Assembly (NCBI GenBank): GCA_903813345.2
Contig: CAIIXF020000009.1
Coordinates: 26,758,740 to 26,822,739, forward strand
From: Owenia fusiformis
Lineage: Eukaryota > Annelida > Polychaeta > Sabellida > Oweniidae
DNA length: 64,000 nt
Direction of reading: 5' to 3'
The position numbers and the translations under genes were made by a program. Within the stretch, counting starts at the first letter, position 1, and each line of letters starts with the position of its first letter. The notes under the pieces were generated by a model. That model ran no database searches. It was given only the letters and a program-made list of their open reading frames with translations, and was not told the DNA's origin. Below are positions 59,401 through 64,000 of this stretch, piece by piece.

Positions 59401-62400
59401 TCAACAATGTTTTTCTCTTAAACCAATCATTGAAAACATTCTGTAAAAACACAGTATTTTATGTAATGTTGGCTGATTGACAACAATTTAATGCGAAAAT
59501 TATTTAGAAATATTTTATATAACTGTTTTTGTTAACATTTTTTGTTTTTTTAAGTGCAATTGTTTTTGCTTCTTTCTTCCAATTCTTGAGAATGAAATAA
59601 AATGTCTTCCCGAACCTTGTTGGAACAAAATAGCAAATACAACATGTTTTAGACCTCTCAATATTATAGTTATACAAAGGAAATTTTGGTTGATTTTAAA
59701 AAAGTATTCAAAAAATTAAAACAAAATCCCCCAAAATAGATAAAAATCAAGATAAACCTTTTATTTCATTCACAAGATACTTTTTAAAATCAACAGAAAT
59801 TTCCTCTGTACAATTACAATATTGAGAGACTTAAACATGTTGTGTTCATGTCGTTTTGTTCCAATGAGGTTCGGAAAGATGTTTCATGTCACTCTGGAAA
59901 CATGATACCAAGAACAAACAAGTGTTTGATGTGTTTTCTATAACAATATAGATGAAAGTATATATATATATATATTTCAAATTATATTGTTACCATTCAG
60001 AAGATGACCATTAAATTGACGATTTGTTAAATTTTTAGATTTTTTATGACTGGTTTAAGAGAAACATGTGTTCCAAAAAGTTCTCCATATTGATACCACT
60101 CCTTTGCGAAATGGTCGTCAGATTTTCTATAGTATTTACATAACATCCTAGAGAAATACATATTCTAATCTGGAGACTGGATTCTAGATTCTTTTAGTAA
60201 TGAAGGACCAAAATTGTATTAAGAGAGCCTAATTAAAAGACTAAAAATTAATATATATGACTGTATAAGGCTAGTTTACAATCACTATAAAGAATGAAAT
60301 TCGACCAGAAACTGGAATGTATTACTATATAGTAAATAAATCATGCATAAACTATTTTTCAATTTATCATTTAATTTTCATATACATAAATGTTTTCAGA
60401 GACATGAAAGACACCCAAAGGGTATATAGATTCCATGTTTTGAAATATAATGTATGAAAAATAATTTAAGAATGTTGAAAATTCCTTTTTCAGGAAGAGA
60501 TAAGAAGAATACAGACAGTCTGTGGAGGAATGGTTGATAAAGAAAATATATTTGCAACATTAATAGTAAGTTTGGACTTAAGTCTGTATATCACCATAAG
60601 TAACATTGATGATTGGCTCAGAAGCATGTAATTGAACACACTATGTTTTATTCCGATACTCAAAACATCATTCAAACTAGAAAAAGAGAAAAATGGTGAT
60701 GCAAAAATCCTCTTCTTTTATCTCTAATTTTGGTAGCGAGTCCATAAGAGAAGTATTTGTATGAAAAGACACAGTACAAATACCATCACTAGATGAACTT
60801 GATTCAGCTGCATCACTGCATTAAAACACTTCTCCTATATGGACTCGCTACCAAAATTAGAGATGAAATGAGAGGATTTTTACAGCGTAATTACTCACAA
60901 TGCCTATAGGAAGTGTCTAATTATTCATTTGATTAGGTTTAAGTTGTGTTTTCATCAAATTTTGCTCTTGAAGCAGCACATTATTTAGTGGTGAGATAAT
61001 TACAATATTACACAAATGCTGACAACTAGCATTGCCACGGAAGTGTGAATATTACTGTAATACTCATATTGTCCACCTTCCAATAAAATACATGGGCCAA
61101 AGATGAACTTTATAAAAAAACTACTATTAAATTGTCAGGCATCAGAAGATCAAGTTTGAATGATAGCTGCCTATCCTTGGTCTTATGTCCCTAATGCCTA
61201 GATCACATTTGCTCCGATTTTCACTACGGCGCCCGGCCGATTGAGTATTTTGTTCAAAATTGAATACAATATTGAACAAAACACTTTCAATCGGCCGGGT
61301 GCCAGCTGATGGATTGGAGCAAATGTGACCCAGGCATTAAGTATATAAAAGTTGAACCAAACCCGTCAACTGCTATTGAGTAATCAGAGATTACAATTGT
61401 ATGAAAATTCAGCAACCATATTGAAAATTCCTTCTCTGGCAGAGATCCTATCCTCATAAGGCTGTAAAATTTAAACACAATCCGTCAATCAGTATTTATC
61501 ACCCAGACACACAAATGAATGGACGGATGAATGGACAGACAGATGGGGATGGCTTCTCTATATCCCTACAAGATTTTGTTCATTGGGACTATTGGGAGTA
61601 TGACAATTTGTTTGTTTTTACATTTACAAGGGCATCTGTTTTCAGGGAAAACCACTTACAAGGGGCCCAGCCCAGGAACAGTGGAAATAAAGAAAAATAT
61701 GCAGTTAGACAGCAGTGAAACAACAGTACAACAATGAACAATCTATCAACAAAACAACAGTACAATAAATGATTCACACAATAGTGAAGCAGCAAACCCA
61801 CAGTGGATAATATACAGGGTGTCCATTAAGTCTTTTTACAATAAATATACAAAGTCTGTGTAAAGTGTAAAGGAACTTTATGGAGACCCTGTATACTGTA
61901 ATAGAGTACCAGCTCAAGAACATGAAAAAAAATAATGAACTGAATCTAACTTTAGATGATTTTCATAATGTACTAATATGCTTTTCCATAATGTCTCACA
62001 TGATTTGGTGAGTGATACCTAATATTAGAAAGTATAATTCAACAGGCTTAACTTCACAAAATGCAAGATATTTCATGGTACAGTAAGAAAATGTTAAATC
62101 AGTAGTATTCAGTATGCAATTGGAGATATGGGTCATACAACATCCATTTATGAATGCAAACAAAAGAGACATTTGAAAAGCTGACAGAAATGATGATCTG
62201 GCCTACAGCATTCTTAGACAATTTTTAAATATAAAAGTGTAATAATGTTTTATTTGATTTTCTCTGATTATATATGATATTATCATTTTCCTGTAAAAAA
62301 ATAATGATGATTTAACTCTTAGCTGTCTGTTGATGAATCGCCATTCTGCTTTAAGGAACAAAACAAATGTCATCCAAAAGTTGTAACAAGTTATCATGAG

Positions 62401-62457
62401 TGCAAATTTAGTGAAATGGTATGGACAGCTAAGAGAATTTTTTCAAAATGTCAGTAG
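56464..62457 (+). CDS. GnRH-type prepropeptide
   Basis: Three exons, 56464-56646, 60494-60565 and 62323-62457, all phase 0, encode 129 residues. Residues 1-23 are a typical signal peptide with a Leu/Val-rich core. Gln24 to Gly35 (QSYHYSQGWYPG) follow directly and end in the GKR amidation and dibasic cleavage site (35-37). Expected product: a 12-residue pGlu peptide whose C-terminal Gly35 is the amide donor. The layout Q-x-YH-x-S-x-GW-x-P-G is that of mollusc and annelid GnRH, which act through rhodopsin-class GPCRs in neuroendocrine control. The remaining 92 residues are the GnRH-associated peptide, with six cysteines (46, 71, 94, 101, 112, 128) that could form disulfides. Corazonin or AKH-type relatives are less likely because the HYSQGWYP core is GnRH-like. 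Intron 1 carries a 720-bp palindrome. A poly(A) signal lies 14 nt after the stop. Confidence 0.9.
57455..57622. repeat. Dispersed repeat, copy 2 (C-run family)
   Basis: Same ordered blocks as 965-1160 (AAAATTCCAGGGGG, TTTTGGTCCAAAA, AATCACTTAAAAAGT, ACTGCATGATTT, GGCCAG, long C-run). Located in intron 1 of the GnRH-type gene. Confidence 0.65.
59378..60097. repeat. 720-bp imperfect palindrome in GnRH intron 1
   Basis: GGTATCGATATGGAGAACT and TTTCTCTTAAACCA at the left pair with AGTTCTCCATATTGATACC and TGGTTTAAGAGAAA at the right. Inner pairs (TTGTTGGAACAAAA, ACAACATGTTTTAGACCTCT, GGAAATTTTGGTTGATTTT with their inverses) continue to a centre near 59737. A TA microsatellite sits in the right arm (59959-59975). 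Confidence 0.85.
60703..60881. repeat. Hairpin of about 180 bp in GnRH intron 2
   Basis: AAAAATCCTCTTCTTTTATC, then TCTAATTTTGGTAGCGAGTC, returns inverted as GACTCGCTACCAAAATTAGA, then GAGAGGATTTTTA. The loop is about 75 nt. Probably a MITE. Confidence 0.85.
61193..61338. repeat. 146-bp palindrome in GnRH intron 2
   Basis: AATGCCTAGATCACATTTGC at the left pairs with GCAAATGTGACCCAGGCATT at the right. The inner CGGCCGATTGAGTATTTTGT also pairs with its inverse. The GC-rich CCGGCCGATTG block stands out from the AT-rich intron. Confidence 0.85.
61815..61891. mobile_element. 77-bp mini-MITE
   Basis: CAGGGTGTCCATTAAGT at the left pairs with ACTTTATGGAGACCCTG at the right, flanked by TA on both sides. 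In GnRH intron 2. Confidence 0.8.
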
Positions 62458-62470
62458 AATTGTTTATTGC

Positions 62471-62476
62471 AATAAA
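62471..62476 (+). terminator. Poly(A) signal of the GnRH-type gene
   Basis: AATAAA in ATTGCAATAAATAA, starting 14 nt after the TAG stop that ends at 62457. The short 3' UTR fits a small peptide-hormone transcript. Confidence 0.6.
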
Positions 62477-62613
62477 TAATAACAAATCTTAATTTCTAGT
62501 TTTCTTATTGCTGAATTTCAAAATAGGTGCATTGTTCATATGTCTACAAAAAAGTACCAGTCATTTCTCCAGCATTGAAGGACTAAACAGATACACAGGC
62601 TGGTATCGAAATA

Positions 62614-63225
62614 TTTGTCCGCTGTGACGGAGCATGCTATTTTTCATAAAAACACTAAGAATACTTCACGATTTATTTTTTAACTCATATGTCTCGTTAT
62701 ACCATACAAAATTACTTACTCCATGCAATGGATATATCATTTGAAGTCCAATTACGCTGGGAAGAAAAGCTATTGAAAATGGCGCCGGAGTATTATACTT
62801 TAAAATGTACCATTTCTTGTTTAACTTTCTAATGGCACGATATAGTGACATGATAATATTTACACATGGTTTCAGCATAACTATGAAGGTATAAATGAGA
62901 TGTTGATGTATTTGGTCTTTTTAATTCTTTTATAAAAAATAATGTTTAATTTTTTTTGTCCGCTGTGACGGAGCAGTTGCAAATGTGAACTGTGAAAATG
63001 CTCCGTCACAGCGGACAAAAAATATTAATACTATTTTTTATAAAAAAAATTGGAAAGACCCAATGCATTAATATCTCATTAATACATTCAGAGTTATGCT
63101 GAAAACATATGTTAATATTATCGTGTCACTATATCATGCCATTAAAAAGTTAAAAAAGAAATGGTACATTTTAGAGTTTGATACTCTGGCGCCGTTTTCA
63201 ATAGATTTTACTCCTAGCGTTATCA
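62614..63225. repeat. Foldback repeat with GTCCGCTGTGACGGAGC motif
   Basis: TTTGTCCGCTGTGACGGAGC occurs at 62614, again near 62957, and inverted at 63000-63019. The arms 62740-62955 and 63020-63225 are imperfect inverses (for example AAAATGGCGCCGGAGTATTA with ATACTCTGGCGCCGTTTTCA). This gives a near-palindrome centred near 62988, just downstream of the GnRH gene. Confidence 0.85.
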
Positions 63226-63235
63226 CGATGCGGTA

Positions 63236-64000
63236 GCCAAACTGCTTGCCTACTATGCACGCTGTTTGAAAGACTGACAAACTGCGCGCCTATCAACATT
63301 GCATCATAAAAGTTGGAGTCTGTGTTTTCAAACGTCATTTTAAGACATTTATTCTGAATTGTTTTATAGTTCCACACGTCCATTCGGTGGCGATTATATG
63401 ATTCAACCATGTGATAGCGAAATGTATGTCCAGATGAACGTAGGTTAAAAAATATAAGCAGATTAATACAAAAAATTGACATCGATTTTTCGATCACCGA
63501 TACATAAGTTGATATCGCACGTTTCACAGAAATAGAAAACACTTGGGTTTTGATTCACAGGTAAATCTCAACCCAGTTCTTCCGTACAATACAAAATATT
63601 TCGTATTACAACAGATGAACATGACAGAAAGAAGTAATAAAACACAAACTGCGCGCCTATTTTAGCCAGAAATCACAAACTGCGTGCATACTCTTCCAAA
63701 CTGCGTGCATATTATTGATGACTTCTCAGTAATGCAGGCCTATGTGATTTCATGGGAGTACTTATAGAGATTAAAAAGGTTGAAATAAATCAAAAACTAA
63801 AATTGGGTTGATGGTTGACAACCAGTGGAAATGTACATATTTATATTTTATTTTGTTCTTGTCTATATGATTTTATATAAGTATGATGCAATGATTCGAC
63901 TTCATCATATCATATGTAGAGTTGAGTTCAAAAATCTCATGAAAATGGTTTTGTTCTATTGGGGTCCTACTAAAAGGCACCCAGGTGCCGAAGTGCCGAA
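63236..64000. other. Window end: gene-free, with scattered AACTGCGYGC motifs
   Basis: No exon seen. A short motif close to CAAACTGCGCGCCTAT or CAAACTGCGTGCATA occurs about five times between 63239 and 63715 at irregular spacing. Whether this is a degenerate repeat or something else is unclear. Confidence 0.5.

Overview
The window is animal nuclear DNA: AT-rich, with intron-split genes bounded by GT/AG splice sites, long gene-free stretches, and many palindromic or TIR-bounded DNA transposons. The best taxonomic clue is a neuropeptide precursor at 56464-62457. Its predicted peptide (pQSYHYSQGWYPG-amide) has the 12-residue layout of mollusc/annelid GnRH, so a lophotrochozoan is likely (mollusc, brachiopod or relative). 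I cannot name the species. All gene models were built by hand, joining exons by reading frame and splice phase. Six loci were supported.

Layout. (1) 1612-5057, minus: RPUSD1-like pseudouridine synthase, four coding exons, complete. (2) 9154-10072, plus: PIGY, a small subunit of the GPI-anchor GlcNAc transferase, two exons. (3) 10097-10883, plus: a 157-residue TIR-only protein. Its ATG lies in the last PIGY coding exon, 24 nt after the PIGY stop, which suggests a two-cistron transcript. (4) 12256-31197, plus: the centrepiece, a 15-exon gene whose exons add up to exactly 1299 codons plus stop. Domain order is TIR, two death-effector-like domains, an IRAK/Pelle-like kinase, a Cys-rich RING-like module, a caspase-like (C14) protease domain and a unique C-terminal region. 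Its last two exons and 3' flank are duplicated in tandem (30418-33877 and 34193-37382), and the second copy has lost a splice donor. (5) 39532-48848, minus: C-terminal half of a RUFY-type FYVE/coiled-coil endosomal adaptor. Its RUN-domain exons were not found. (6) 56464-62457, plus: GnRH-type prepropeptide, three exons, with TATA box and poly(A) signal.

How they may work together. Loci 3 and 4 are neighbouring innate-immune or cell-death genes whose TIR domains share a GYxxxRDA motif. Locus 4 puts into one polypeptide what Toll/IL-1 and death-receptor pathways usually spread over several proteins (TIR adaptor, DED adaptor, IRAK kinase, RING-like module, caspase). The other loci look like ordinary housekeeping or endocrine genes.

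Mobile DNA is dense, especially in the introns of locus 4: nested mariner-type elements at 18647-20224 and 24666-26558, and a 2.2-kb satellite-filled element at 26796-29032. Elsewhere there are twin mariner copies (47113-48163, 53110-54172), several mini-MITEs with CAGGGTG-like ends, large foldback repeats in and beside the GnRH gene, and tRNA-derived SINEs.
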